A DNA stretch of 64,000 nt from Hymenobacter gelipurpurascens (GTDB lineage Bacteria > Bacteroidota > Bacteroidia > Cytophagales > Hymenobacteraceae). Each line of letters starts with the position of its first letter. Position 1 is the stretch's first letter. The position numbers and the translations under genes are program-made. Below, in pieces: positions 1 to 8,020 of this stretch. Below the pieces are notes generated by a model. The model saw only the letters and a program-made list of their open reading frames with translations. It was not told where the DNA came from and did not search any database. The DNA lies in contig NZ_FYEW01000002.1 in the NCBI RefSeq assembly GCF_900187375.1, positions 124,001-188,000 on the forward strand. Direction: 5' to 3'.

Positions 1-944
1 TCCATGAATGCGCCATAGTCGGCAACATTCACGATGCGGCCTTTCACCTTCGAGCCTACGCCCATATCGGCGGGCAGCGAATCCCATGGGTGAGGAGTCA
101 GTTGCTTCAGACCGAGGCTGATACGCTTCTTGGCTTCGTCGAAGTCCAGAACTACGATGTTCAGCTTCTGGTCGAGCTGCAGTACTTCGCTTGGGTGAGC
201 GATGCGGCCCCACGAGATGTCCGTGATGTGCAGCAGACCGTCTACGCCACCAAGGTCGATGAACACACCAAAGTTGGTCATGTTCTTGATAACGCCCTCG
301 AGGATCTGGCCTTTTTCCAGGTTGTTGAGGATGGCTTCACGCTGCTTCTCGAGGTCTTTCTCGATCAGGACTTTGTGCGAAACTACCACGTTGTCGAAAG
401 CGGCGTTGATTTTCACCACTTTCACTTCCATGCGACGACCAACATAGATGTCGAAGTCACGGATAGGCTTCACATCAATCTGCGAGCCGGGCAGGAAGGC
501 TTCAACGCCGTCCAGATCCATGATCAAACCACCTTTGGTGCGGCGCTTTACTACACCTTCCAGAACGGTATCGTTCTCCAGAGCGTCGTAAATCGACTTC
601 CAGGCCTGCTTGATCTTCGCCTTCTTGCGCGAAAGGATCAGCTGACCGTTGGCATCTTCTTGGTCTTCGATGAATACCTCTACCTGGTCACCGATTTTGA
701 GGTCGGTCAGGTCGCGGAATTCCGTGATAGACACCAGACCATCGGATTTGAAGCCGATGTTCAGGATTACATCGCGGTCGGTGATACCTACCACGGTACC
801 TTTTACTACTTCTTCTTCCTGTACCGTCGTGAGGGTCTCACCGTACATCTGCTCCATTTCGGCGCGCTGCTCAGCGGTATAGTTACCACCGAAGCTGCTG
901 GCTCCAACGTTGTCCCAGTCGAAGTTGTCTACTAATTCTGCCAT
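1..944 (-). CDS. rpsA: 30S ribosomal protein S1, 5' part (3' end outside window)
   Basis: The reverse strand from ATG at 944 reads without a stop to the window edge (314 codons), starting MAELVDNFDWDNV. It contains successive S1 (OB-fold) RNA-binding repeats: one around residues 45-110 (VVKGTVVGITDRDVILNIG), a second around 125-195 (LEGVVKRRTKGGLIMDLDG), a third around 215-285 (LEGVIKNMTNFGVFIDLGG) and the beginning of a fourth at the edge. The GGVDGLLHITDISWGR stretch is typical of ribosomal S1. The protein binds mRNA on the 30S subunit. In Bacteroidota, where Shine-Dalgarno pairing is weak, S1 is thought to be especially important for initiation. A good TATCTTTG box lies about 110 bp upstream (1054-1061). 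The C-terminal repeats are not visible. Confidence 0.96.
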   Translation of the reverse strand, partial: MAELVDNFDWDNVGASSFGGNYTAEQRAEMEQMYGETLTTVQEEEVVKGTVVGITDRDVILNIGFKSDGLVSITEFRDLTDLKIGDQVEVFIEDQEDANGQLILSRKKAKIKQAWKSIYDALENDTVLEGVVKRRTKGGLIMDLDGVEAFLPGSQIDVKPIRDFDIYVGRRMEVKVVKINAAFDNVVVSHKVLIEKDLEKQREAILNNLEKGQILEGVIKNMTNFGVFIDLGGVDGLLHITDISWGRIAHPSEVLQLDQKLNIVVLDFDEAKKRISLGLKQLTPHPWDSLPADMGVGSKVKGRIVNVADYGAFM

Positions 945-1053
945 TAGTTTGCGTATAGCCCTGCTGTACACGTCCGGCTCAGGGCCAACTCCGGAACGCG
1001 TTTTTACTTGATACACAGTGCCAAAGCACCGGCCCGCCACCCTGGCGGGGGCG

Positions 1054-1061
1054 CAAAGATA
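1054..1061 (-). promoter_or_regulatory. Bacteroidota -7 box upstream of rpsA
   Basis: The minus strand reads TATCTTTG, a full match to the Bacteroidota -7 consensus TAnnTTTG. It would give a 5' leader of about 100 nt before the rpsA ATG at 944. I see no clear TTG element at the usual distance upstream, so only the -7 half is supported. Confidence 0.5.
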
Positions 1062-1117
1062 CGGAAGTTAGAGGAGAGTTAGAAATCCTCTATACTACAT
1101 GATAGACCTAGCTTCAA

Positions 1118-1462
1118 TCAGTCTGAAATCAGAACAACATCCTTGAAATACAATTCGATGTATTTCAGCTTACAACTATCTCCTGCAACCAGATTTGACC
1201 CATTATTTGGTACAGTTACCGAAAACCGTTTCCCATGAATAGTATATAACAAGTGAATATTCCGGCTATTTGAACCAGTCACATACCCTGTGACTTCATG
1301 CCCATTCTCCTTTATGTAGTTGCGCCATTTGTGGCGACCAACTTCTAGGCCAGTAAAGAATAGCAACATACTGCATAGTGTGAGAATGTGTTTCTTATTG
1401 CTTCTTAGATTCACTAACCACCTATTTCGATTAGAGCCTGATATTCTTGGTCTTTTATTCAT
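1118..1462 (-). CDS. small hypothetical membrane-anchored protein
   Basis: This is a 114-residue protein if started at ATG 1462 (MNKRPRISG); GTG and TTG codons just upstream could add three residues. A basic N-terminus is followed by one hydrophobic segment (about residues 25-41, ILTLCSMLLFFTGLEVG) and then a soluble, beta-rich tail (HLLYTIHGKRFSVTVPNNG). It is therefore probably a single-pass inner-membrane protein with the tail outside. No family is recognised. The region is clearly AT-richer than its neighbours and uses AGA and ATA-type codons, which suggests a recently acquired or orphan gene. It points the same way as rpsA, but the rpsA promoter box lies between the two. Confidence 0.5.
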   Translation of the reverse strand: MNKRPRISGSNRNRWLVNLRSNKKHILTLCSMLLFFTGLEVGRHKWRNYIKENGHEVTGYVTGSNSRNIHLLYTIHGKRFSVTVPNNGSNLVAGDSCKLKYIELYFKDVVLISD

Positions 1463-1590
1463 TCGCAACACTATAATTATTTACAGTAAGGAAGAGCAGT
1501 TGATATTTCATGAGTAGCCTTTAATCCATATCTCTTATTATTCGTACTGCCCATTACCCCTACCTTAACCATTGCCAAAACAGCCAGTTC

Positions 1591-2109
1591 ATGACCCGAT
1601 TAGAGATTATCAGAAAGACCAGTGTCGCGTACCAGGAAATCCTGCACAAGATTGAAACAAGGAGAAATACCTGGAAAAACGACACCCGCAACCTGATTCT
1701 GGAGCAGCTAAACGAGGTGCAGCGCGAAGTAACCCTGAACTGGTACGTTGATACCGATAACTATCTGGAGAATCGGGAGGTGATATTCCTTTCCTTTAAC
1801 TCCTCCCCTAGCGGTATAAAGACAGTACTGCACGAAGAGGCTGAACAGGAAACCGACTTCCGACACTATGTTAAGAAGGGGGGTGCGCTACTCTATTCCC
1901 AGCTTTCTGACTCTAGAGTGTATGTGAGCATTCAATACCCTGAGATTGTAGAACTCAAGGATTGCGGCGAACCAAAACACCTGGATAGCTTCGAGCCCGA
2001 AGAACTAACCTCCGACATTATTCTGCATCACGTGCAGGAGTTTCTGGAGGAAATGATTCATTGGGAGCAAAACGTAAAAGACATTCCCGGTTTCCGAATC
2101 GTTACTTAA
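1591..2109 (+). CDS. hypothetical protein, 172 aa
   Basis: This soluble protein starts MTRLEIIRKTSVAYQE and has no signal peptide or membrane segment. The N-terminal 50 residues are helical and charged. The middle (residues about 55-120) carries a strand-rich stretch (REVIFLSFNSSPSG and VYVSIQYPEIVEL). The C-terminus is acidic and helical (ILHHVQEFLEEMIHWE). I do not recognise the family. Base composition is AT-richer than the surrounding genes, like the divergent neighbour at 1118-1462, so the pair may form a small accessory island. It ends just before a strong hairpin at 2120-2150. The ATG at 1591 is the only sensible start. Confidence 0.65.
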   Translation: MTRLEIIRKTSVAYQEILHKIETRRNTWKNDTRNLILEQLNEVQREVTLNWYVDTDNYLENREVIFLSFNSSPSGIKTVLHEEAEQETDFRHYVKKGGALLYSQLSDSRVYVSIQYPEIVELKDCGEPKHLDSFEPEELTSDIILHHVQEFLEEMIHWEQNVKDIPGFRIVT

Positions 2110-2119
2110 TAACCAAAAA

Positions 2120-2150
2120 AGCCCCTTGCTAGAGAATAGCAAGGGGCTTT
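2120..2150. terminator. bidirectional Rho-independent terminator
   Basis: A perfect 10-bp GC-rich stem, GCCCCTTGCT and AGCAAGGGGC, with a 7-nt loop is preceded by a run of A and followed by TTTTG. It can stop both the plus-strand gene ending at 2109 and the minus-strand desaturase ending at 2206. Confidence 0.85.
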
Positions 2151-2205
2151 TGCTTTAACTATACATCCGCAACTTAATAGGTAAGTCACGAACGCATAGG
2201 GAAGG

Positions 2206-3270
2206 TTATCGACGGCCCAGGGCGCGCAGGTGAGCTACGTGAGAGGCAACGGCGTAGCGCATCTTGGGGTACTCGTTGTAGGTGATGTTGAATTCCTCAC
2301 ATACCTGACGGATGATCTTGTTCAGGGCCGGGTAATGTACGTGCGAGATATTCGGGAACAGATGGTGCTCTACCTGGAAGTTCAGGCCACCTACCAGCCA
2401 GCTGATTACTTTATTATCGGTAGCGAAGTTGGCGGTGGTTTTGATCTGGTGGATGGCCCACTCGTCCTCAATCTTGTTGGTGGTAGCGTTTGGCACCACG
2501 AAGTTGGTGTGCTCTACTGTATGCGCCAACTGGAATACAATGCTCAGTGTGAAACCAGCCACGGCCGCGAAAGCCAAGAAGCCAACTAACCAGCCCACAA
2601 ACCCTACGGTATAGATGGGCAGCGCTACAAACAGGCCTAGGTGCAAGGCTTTAAAGCCCCAAAACACCCCTTGATCAGAAGCCGACATTTTCTTGATAGG
2701 CATCTCGCCGATTTTACCTTTGAAATACTTCTGGTAGTCCATGAAGAAAATCCAGGCAATGAAGAGCAGAGCGTAGAAGAACCAGAAATACAGGTGCTGG
2801 AAGCGGTGCAGCAGACGGCGCGGCTGCTCAGGGCTCAGGCGCAACCACGGCTGGGCATCGAGGTCGTCGTCAACGCCTTCCACATTGGTATACATGTGGT
2901 GAATGAGGTTGTGCTTGGCATTCCACATGTAGGAGTTGCCGCCCATCACGTTCAGGGTGAAAGCTGCAAACTGGTTCATCCACTTTTTCTTGCTGAAGGA
3001 GCCGTGGGCACCGTCGTGCATCACGTTGAAGCCAATAGCGGCTCCGATAAGGCCGAGCAAGGCACTCTCCAGGATACCTACCCACGCGGTGGGCGTCCAG
3101 AACACGAGGTGCAAATACACGGCTACGAAGGCCGACGTCAGCAGGATGGCTTTGAAAAACAAGCTCTTGCCGCCGGTAGTTGATTTACCCGCTTCGGCGA
3201 AGTAGGCATTGGTACGGCGCTTCAGTTCCTGATGAAAGGAGCGAGAGGCCGCGAATTTGGGTGCTTGCAT
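2206..3270 (-). CDS. membrane fatty acid desaturase (acyl-lipid/linoleoyl-CoA desaturase type)
   Basis: This 354-residue protein of the membrane di-iron fatty acid desaturase family would introduce a cis double bond into acyl chains at the inner membrane. All three histidine boxes are present: HDGAH at residues 85-89, HNLIHH at 120-125 and QVEHH at 299-303. The glutamine in the third box is typical of the front-end (delta-6/delta-5-like) branch, but there is no fused cytochrome b5 domain, so electrons must come from a separate donor. Hydrophobic pairs lie around residues 38-58, 65-84, 160-176 and 205-250. A TATCTTTG promoter box sits 26 bp upstream of the ATG at 3270. Such enzymes commonly adjust membrane fluidity in the cold. 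The exact double-bond position cannot be read from sequence. Confidence 0.93.
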   Translation of the reverse strand: MQAPKFAASRSFHQELKRRTNAYFAEAGKSTTGGKSLFFKAILLTSAFVAVYLHLVFWTPTAWVGILESALLGLIGAAIGFNVMHDGAHGSFSKKKWMNQFAAFTLNVMGGNSYMWNAKHNLIHHMYTNVEGVDDDLDAQPWLRLSPEQPRRLLHRFQHLYFWFFYALLFIAWIFFMDYQKYFKGKIGEMPIKKMSASDQGVFWGFKALHLGLFVALPIYTVGFVGWLVGFLAFAAVAGFTLSIVFQLAHTVEHTNFVVPNATTNKIEDEWAIHQIKTTANFATDNKVISWLVGGLNFQVEHHLFPNISHVHYPALNKIIRQVCEEFNITYNEYPKMRYAVASHVAHLRALGRR

Positions 3271-3295
3271 ATGTGGTGGTGAGAAGAAACGTATA

Positions 3296-3303
3296 CAAAG
3301 ATA
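3296..3303 (-). promoter_or_regulatory. Bacteroidota -7 box for the desaturase gene
   Basis: The minus strand reads TATCTTTG 26 bp before the desaturase ATG. A TTG (CAA on the plus strand, 3329-3331) lies about 25 bp further upstream, slightly longer than the usual spacing. Confidence 0.5.
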
Positions 3304-3428
3304 CTTCTTCTACTACTGTGGTCTTGTGCAAGGCCGGAAAGGGCCGGATTTTACACGTAGGCCAGTACCGGATTTACTCCGGTGCGTTCATGCTCCTGAC
3401 GCAGAAAAGAGGCTGCTATGTGAAAGGG

Positions 3429-3453
3429 GAAAAGACGCTAGGCCACTCGTCTC
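3429..3453 (-). terminator. terminator of the DUF3298 lipoprotein gene
   Basis: On the minus strand AGACG and CGTCT arms enclose GTGGCC within a hairpin of about 20 nt, followed by TTTTCCCC. It lies 25 bp beyond the stop codon at 3477. The loop is one copy of the dispersed TAGGCCACT motif. Confidence 0.55.
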
Positions 3454-3476
3454 TTCATCAGCATGAGCCTATTCCT

Positions 3477-4742
3477 CTACTTGCGCACCACTTCCCCTCC
3501 ACCAAGTATGGGTAGGCCAGTCTGTAGCCACGGTTTTAGCGCTGACAGCGGCACGAATACGCTGATTTCACCTTGGGCGAAGGAGGCAACCTCGTACGGT
3601 GAATACACGAATACGGCCCCGCCGCTCGTCAGGTACACATTGTGGGTAGCGGGCAGCGTGTTATCAAATAAGGCTTCTGACAAGGGCTGCCCTGGTTTCA
3701 GGCCCAGCACAGGCCTAGCATACTGGCCTAGCAGCTTTTCTATACCTGCCTCAGAACCAGGCCGGAAGATATCCTGATAGCGCAGGGGCCGCCCGGTTCG
3801 GGTGTCGTAGCTGCAGACGGTGGTACCGTAATTGCCGTGCGCTCCGCCGCTGTAGCTGTAGTTGAAATACCCGATACTAAGCAGATTACCCTGGTTCCAG
3901 AGTACCTGCGTGCTGGTTTCGGCGGCGTAGGCCAACGTAGCCAGAGGCCGGTAGTTGCTGCTGGTATCTGCTTCGGCAGCGTTGAGGAGCGGCCCTACTT
4001 CTTCCTGATAGTCGCGGGCAAATGCGGAGCGCTGCTGCTGCCACAAGGAGGATAATTCCGGGACGGGATGTGTATCCAGGGTATCGCCGCGCAGGCCGCG
4101 CAGCAGGTGTTGCTGCAGGGCTTGTTTCGCGGGGCCATTGGTAGGCACCAGAGCATGCAGGCGAAGGCGGCCGAATAGCGTGTCGGTAGGCTGCGAAGGA
4201 CGGGCCGGCACCGAATCGGCAAAGATCCGGGAGATGAACGCAACGCCTTCGGGATGCTGCACGAGGCGCAACCGCACGGCCTGCCCATCGCGCGTCCCTA
4301 CCAACTGGGGACCCACGCGTTTCAGTCGCCAAACAAGGCCTTCGTCGCCTTCAACAGAAAGCGGAAGGCTGCTCTCGTGCAGCAATAAGCTATCTGGCGA
4401 AGCAGCATAATTTTCTCCGGTCAGGCTGACTGGCCGGCCCTCAGCCGCGGCATAGAAACCACCTATTCGCCCCGAGAGAAACTCTTCTGATGTGCTCCCG
4501 AAGTTCTGTAGGTGCAGCGTAATACTATCCGTAGTGCCCGGCAACAAGGTCCGGTACTGCCGGTACCACGTGTCCGGCGAATCGGTGAGTTGGGAAGTGG
4601 TAGTTGGCTGGGTAGGTGCAGCAGAGGTGGCTGCGGGCTTATCGGAACCCGATTGGCAGGCCGTTAGCCATAGGCCTAGGCCACTTATAGCCCAAAGCCT
4701 GGCCGAAAAAGCAACCGAAAGAAAGCGGGAGAAACACGTCAT
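3477..4742 (-). CDS. DUF3298 (RsiV-like) domain lipoprotein
   Basis: From ATG 4742 this is a 421-residue lipoprotein. Its signal peptide ends in the lipobox LTAC with Cys29 as the lipidated residue; an in-frame ATG 12 codons upstream would give a poor signal, so I reject it. After a Ser/Thr/Pro-rich linker come a beta-rich domain and, from about residue 295, a DUF3298 domain: the hallmark YSGGAHG (about 298-303), a DTRTGRPLRYQDIF stretch, and FVYSPYEVASF (about 379-387). In Firmicutes this fold occurs in the anti-sigma factor RsiV and binds lysozyme. In Bacteroidota the lipoprotein form has no settled role and there is no sigma factor gene alongside, so the function is open. It has its own terminator and appears monocistronic. 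Confidence 0.88.
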   Translation of the reverse strand: MTCFSRFLSVAFSARLWAISGLGLWLTACQSGSDKPAATSAAPTQPTTTSQLTDSPDTWYRQYRTLLPGTTDSITLHLQNFGSTSEEFLSGRIGGFYAAAEGRPVSLTGENYAASPDSLLLHESSLPLSVEGDEGLVWRLKRVGPQLVGTRDGQAVRLRLVQHPEGVAFISRIFADSVPARPSQPTDTLFGRLRLHALVPTNGPAKQALQQHLLRGLRGDTLDTHPVPELSSLWQQQRSAFARDYQEEVGPLLNAAEADTSSNYRPLATLAYAAETSTQVLWNQGNLLSIGYFNYSYSGGAHGNYGTTVCSYDTRTGRPLRYQDIFRPGSEAGIEKLLGQYARPVLGLKPGQPLSEALFDNTLPATHNVYLTSGGAVFVYSPYEVASFAQGEISVFVPLSALKPWLQTGLPILGGGEVVRK

Positions 4743-4878
4743 CAGCTCAAAGGAAGAGGATTCAGAGACGAAGCACAACTGTTGTACAACTTATTGGCAT
4801 AGTCACCCCTGCAATAAATGGCTTGTCGTATGTAGTAACTCTATTTCGACCTTTTCTCCACACCTTCAAACTACTCCT

Positions 4879-5745
4879 ATGAGCTACATTAAAGCCGGCA
4901 CCGATGCCAATGGCAACGACGTAAAGCTGCACTATATCGACCAGGGCCAGGGCAACCCGATTGTTCTGATACATGGCTGGCCCGCCAGCTACGAGATGTG
5001 GGAATACCAGCTGGCCGAGCTGCCTAAGCACAATAACCGTGTAGTGGCCTACACGCGCCGTGGCTTCGGCAACTCCTCCAAAACCTGGGAAGGCAATGAC
5101 TACGATACGCTGGCCGACGACCTGAAAGCCGTACTCGACACGCTGGACCTGCAGAACGTGACGCTAGTGGGCTTCTCGATGGGTGGCGGCGAAGTGGCCC
5201 GCTACATGAGCCGCCACGGCGGGGCCCGCGTGAGCAAAGTGGCCTTTATTTCGGCCGTAACGCCCTTCCTGCTGCAGACCGACGATAACCCCGACGGTGC
5301 GCCCAAGGAAACCTTCGACAAGATGGTGGAAGGCATCAATAAAGACCGCTTCGACTTTCTGGCCTCGTTCGGCAAAAAGTTCTTCGGTGTTGGCACCATC
5401 AGCCACCCCGTAAGCTCCGCCACGCTGGACTGGATGCAGGCCATGTGCCAGCAAGCCTCGCCCCGCGCCACGGAGCAGGATGTGTATGCCTTTGCGGCCA
5501 CCGATTTCCGCCAGGACCTGGCTACCATTAAAGTCCCTACGCTGGTTGTCCATGGCAGCAGCGACGAAACCGTGCCCGCTAAAGTGAGTGGCGAGCGGAT
5601 GACCCAGTTTGTACCGCATGCCCAGTTTGTGGAGTACAGTGGCGCCCCGCACGGCCTGTTCGTGACGGAGAAAGAACGCCTGAACCGCGACATTCTGGCT
5701 TTCAGCAGTGGTGGCACGGTAGAAGGTACCGCCGACCGCTACTAG
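4879..5745 (+). CDS. alpha/beta hydrolase, non-heme chloroperoxidase/arylesterase type
   Basis: This is a 288-residue cytoplasmic alpha/beta hydrolase beginning MSYIKAGTDANGND. The oxyanion-loop motif HGWP (32-35) is followed by the nucleophile elbow GFSMGG with Ser100. The acid is Asp229 (GSSDETVP) and the base His258 (GAPHGL). The elbow context GFSMGGGEVARY is characteristic of the cofactor-free haloperoxidase/perhydrolase/arylesterase subfamily. These are usually esterases in vivo; halogenation or peracid formation is a side reaction. The open frame extends upstream to 4492, but the extra 129 codons lack any protein logic and run antisense through the neighbouring lipoprotein's 5' end, so the ATG at 4879 is chosen. 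A strong hairpin terminator follows. Confidence 0.93.
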   Translation: MSYIKAGTDANGNDVKLHYIDQGQGNPIVLIHGWPASYEMWEYQLAELPKHNNRVVAYTRRGFGNSSKTWEGNDYDTLADDLKAVLDTLDLQNVTLVGFSMGGGEVARYMSRHGGARVSKVAFISAVTPFLLQTDDNPDGAPKETFDKMVEGINKDRFDFLASFGKKFFGVGTISHPVSSATLDWMQAMCQQASPRATEQDVYAFAATDFRQDLATIKVPTLVVHGSSDETVPAKVSGERMTQFVPHAQFVEYSGAPHGLFVTEKERLNRDILAFSSGGTVEGTADRY

Positions 5746-5766
5746 CGGCTCCGCTACCCGAAATGC

Positions 5767-5803
5767 AAAAGCGCTATTGGCCTAGGCCAGTAGCGCTTTT
5801 TTT
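5767..5803 (+). terminator. terminator built on the GGCCTAGGCC palindrome
   Basis: A near-perfect hairpin AAAAGCGCTAYTGGCC / GGCCAGTAGCGCTTTT is followed by a T run. Its apex is the palindrome GGCCTAGGCC (5779-5788), an inverted pair of the dispersed motif. It ends the alpha/beta hydrolase transcript. Confidence 0.85.
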
Positions 5804-5811
5804 GTGGAGCA

Positions 5812-5845
5812 TAAAAAAACCGACCAGCCCGGAGGCGGTCGGTTT
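5812..5845 (-). terminator. terminator of the HNH endonuclease gene
   Basis: On the minus strand AAACCGACC pairs with GGTCGGTTT around an 11-nt loop, followed by seven T. The stem starts inside the HNH stop codon. Confidence 0.85.
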
Positions 5846-6336
5846 TAGTGAAGATAGGCGTGCCAGTTTTCGTCGAGGGTGCCAGCACTTAGTTTGAGGA
5901 AACCACTGAGGGTAGGTTTTTTGGGTTGCTGCCGAATGATGAGGCCGGCTTCCTGCGGGGTCCGATGCCCTTTGGCGTGGTTGCACCTGGAGCAGGCCGT
6001 GAGCAGGTTGCTCCAACTGGAGTCGCCGCCCCTACTCCTGGGCAGCACGTGGTCCAGGGTCAGGTTTTTAGTGGAGCCACAGTATTGGCACTCAAAATGG
6101 TCCCGCTTCATAATGTTATGGCGGCTCAGGGCAATGCCTTTGTACGGCACGCGCACATACCGCTGCAACCGAATGATGCTGGGCTTCGGGAAGGCTTTGC
6201 TTACCGTGCGCAACACCCCATCGGACTTGGCAATCAACTCGGCTTTTTCCAAAAACAGAAGCACGAAGGCTTTCTGTACACTACACAGCGTTATGGCGGT
6301 GTAGTCGCCGTTTAACACGAGCACTTTTTGATCCAT
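5845..6336 (-). CDS. HNH endonuclease family protein
   Basis: This is a 163-residue HNH nuclease-fold protein. Residues 1-75 form an N-terminal region common in chromosomal HNH proteins (VLVLNGDYTAI). The HNH module follows: zinc knuckle CQYC at 83-86, catalytic LDHVLPRSRGG with Asp95-His96, Asn110, and the second zinc pair in ACSRCN (Cys115, Cys118) with Asn119. All expected residues are present, so it should be an active metal-dependent nuclease. Such genes are widespread single-copy chromosomal genes in Bacteroidota and are not in themselves a sign of mobility. No intron, phage terminase or methylase gene lies nearby. The ATG at 6336 directly abuts a 13-bp inverted repeat (6337-6394) that may control its expression. 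Confidence 0.9.
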   Translation of the reverse strand: MDQKVLVLNGDYTAITLCSVQKAFVLLFLEKAELIAKSDGVLRTVSKAFPKPSIIRLQRYVRVPYKGIALSRHNIMKRDHFECQYCGSTKNLTLDHVLPRSRGGDSSWSNLLTACSRCNHAKGHRTPQEAGLIIRQQPKKPTLSGFLKLSAGTLDENWHAYLH

Positions 6337-6394
6337 AATGCGCTAAGAAAAAAGAATCTGGCCTGGCAGAAAGCTAGATGATTCTTAGCGCATT
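6337..6394 (-). repeat. 13-bp perfect inverted repeat abutting the HNH start codon
   Basis: Arms AATGCGCTAAGAA (6337-6349) and TTCTTAGCGCATT (6382-6394) match exactly around a 32-nt spacer. On the minus strand the second arm ends immediately before the HNH ATG. The fold has no T run after it, so it looks more like an operator pair or a translation-controlling leader hairpin than a terminator. Confidence 0.75.
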
Positions 6395-6471
6395 AACAAT
6401 AGCCTGACGCTTCTGGTTGCAGGTCCTTAGGATGTATTTCAGAATGTATGGCCGCAGCCGGAAGCCAACTT

Positions 6472-7278
6472 CTAGTCCTCCGGCAACACCCGCTTAATCA
6501 GGCGGAGCTTGTGCGAATACTTTTTCCGGTCGCGGTTATAAATGCCGTTATGGTCGAGCGGGTCAATGCGCACTTCGCCGCTGGCGTGCAGAATCTGCTG
6601 GTCTTCCAGCATCAGGCCTACATGGATGATACGGCCGTCGGCATTATCAAAAAAAGCCAGGTCGCCGGGGCGGGTCTGGGCCACGAAGTGCACGGGCTGG
6701 CCTACGTTGATCTGCTGGTGCGCATCGCGCGGGAGTTGCACCCCAATCAGGCCGTAGAGCTGCTGCATGAGGCCTGAGCAGTCAATACCAAACATGGTTT
6801 TGCCGCCCCACAGATATGGCGCTTTCAAAAAGGTGAGGGCCATTTTCTGGAGCAACCGCAACCGCTGGTCGATGGGCCCGTGCGGACCGTGGCCGTTTTG
6901 GGGGTTAGTGGCGGCCCCATTATAAAAGAGTTGCTGTTCCCCAAGCCGCAGGGTCATACCATCAAAAAACGGCAGACGGGCGCCCAGGCTCACCGGAATA
7001 CGCGTGTTGGGGCAGCTGACCATCTGCACCACATCCAGCGTGCGCGGGTGGTCCTGGGCCAGCCACGCCTGCAGGTACTCCGCTGTTACGGGCAGGTGCT
7101 GCTTGTGATCCATCCAGCCCACATACTGATCAGCGGCGCTGCGTACCTGGCACCAAGTACCCTGCACCTGCAGAATAGAATAGCACTCCCCGAAGATAAG
7201 CTGGGTGACAATTTCGGCCTTATCGGTTGGCTCGGCGCGCACCGGCACGACGCTCAGGGCGCATATTCCGTGTTCCAA
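6472..7278 (-). CDS. SH3-domain NlpC/P60 cell-wall endopeptidase
   Basis: This is a 268-residue peptidoglycan hydrolase of the YkfC-like type. Residues 8-60 form an SH3b domain (VVPVRAEPTDKAEIV, ending YVGWMD), residues about 75-125 a second SH3-like module, and residues 140-265 the NlpC/P60 papain-fold domain. The catalytic residues are visible: Cys167 in GIDCSG, His219 in IIHVG and His231 in HASG. The expected activity is cleavage of the gamma-D-glutamyl to diamino-acid bond in murein stem peptides, possibly in recycling, because no signal peptide is visible. The start is a TTG at 7276-7278, placed directly downstream of an 8-bp-periodic leader array. No ATG fits before the SH3 domain. Confidence 0.9.
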   Translation of the reverse strand: MEHGICALSVVPVRAEPTDKAEIVTQLIFGECYSILQVQGTWCQVRSAADQYVGWMDHKQHLPVTAEYLQAWLAQDHPRTLDVVQMVSCPNTRIPVSLGARLPFFDGMTLRLGEQQLFYNGAATNPQNGHGPHGPIDQRLRLLQKMALTFLKAPYLWGGKTMFGIDCSGLMQQLYGLIGVQLPRDAHQQINVGQPVHFVAQTRPGDLAFFDNADGRIIHVGLMLEDQQILHASGEVRIDPLDHNGIYNRDRKKYSHKLRLIKRVLPED

Positions 7279-7281
7279 GAC

Positions 7282-7324
7282 GGTGAACTAGTGAAATGGT
7301 GAATTGGTGAGTTGTCGTTCACCA
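7282..7324 (-). repeat. 8-bp-periodic TTCACC leader array before the NlpC/P60 gene
   Basis: On the plus strand TGA triplets recur at 7284, 7292, 7300 and 7308, exactly 8 bp apart. On the coding (minus) strand this reads as four units of the type n-n-TTCACC leading into the TTG start. A reversed unit (TTCACC at 7319-7324) closes the array. Confidence 0.7.
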
Positions 7325-7440
7325 TGCGTAGGCCAGTGTAACCTACACGCTTAAGTTAAAACTTGCTGCGAAGCTCCTGCTTAAAGTGCAACAAGGCAAA
7401 TATCTGCTCAAAAACAAGCAGTTTCTCGGCACCAACTGGC

Positions 7441-7914
7441 CTAAAACTCCCGGGCGCGGTCCATTTCGCGCTTCTGGTCTTTGGCTTTGATGTCATCGCG
7501 CTTATCAAAAAGCTTCTTGCCTTTCGCCAGCGCAATCTCCAGTTTGGCAAAGCCCCTGTCGTTCACGAACATCCGGATGGGAATAATGGTGAGGCCCTGC
7601 TCCTGGTTTTTATTGGCCAGCTGCTTCAGTTCGCGCTTATTGAGCAGGAGCTTGCGGGGCCGGGTGGGCTCGTGGTTGTTGTAAGTGCCCTCGGTGTATT
7701 TCGCAATCGTGAGGTTATGTATCCACAGGCTGCCATCGGGGTGGAACGAGCAGAAACCGTCCTGAATCTGCACGCTACCGTCGCGGATGCTCTTGATTTC
7801 AGTGCCTTGCAGCATAATACCCGCATCGTACTTCACGATGAAGGCATATTCGTGGCTGGCGCGGCGGTTGAGAATATTAACGCGCTTAGGAGTATCGTCT
7901 TTTTGTTTGGCCAT
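7441..7914 (-). CDS. smpB: SsrA-binding protein SmpB
   Basis: From ATG 7914 this is a 157-residue SmpB, the tmRNA partner needed for trans-translation and rescue of stalled ribosomes. Family signatures are the N-terminal NRRASHEYAF, the OB-fold motif GTEIKSIRDGSVQIQDGF, the PTRPRKLLLNKRE stretch and the basic C-terminal tail after KGKKLFDKRDDIK that enters the mRNA channel. The frame continues upstream to 8037, but that extension lacks SmpB similarity and runs into a REP-like palindrome, so the shorter start is preferred. No tmRNA gene is seen in the window. The stop codon TAG is the first three bases of a TAGGCCAGT motif. Confidence 0.95.
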   Translation of the reverse strand: MAKQKDDTPKRVNILNRRASHEYAFIVKYDAGIMLQGTEIKSIRDGSVQIQDGFCSFHPDGSLWIHNLTIAKYTEGTYNNHEPTRPRKLLLNKRELKQLANKNQEQGLTIIPIRMFVNDRGFAKLEIALAKGKKLFDKRDDIKAKDQKREMDRAREF

Positions 7915-8020
7915 GAGAAAGTAACCGCAGGAAAGGCGGCGTAAGCAAGGTTCGCAAATGCGGGCGGCAAGGTTGCGAATAAATAAAGAGAAGCAGAAAA
8001 CGACAGGCCTAAGCGAGTAC

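Noticed and set aside
90..935. 281-codon plus-strand frame at the left edge
   Set aside because: It is the antisense of rpsA, whose S1 repeats are unmistakable on the minus strand.
4492..4878. N-terminal extension of the alpha/beta hydrolase
   Set aside because: The extra 129 codons have no similarity to the fold and overlap the divergent lipoprotein gene. The family N-terminus matches the ATG at 4879.
5845..6336. HNH gene as part of a mobile intron, phage or restriction system
   Set aside because: No methylase, reverse transcriptase, terminase or integrase lies nearby, and the gene type is common on Bacteroidota chromosomes.
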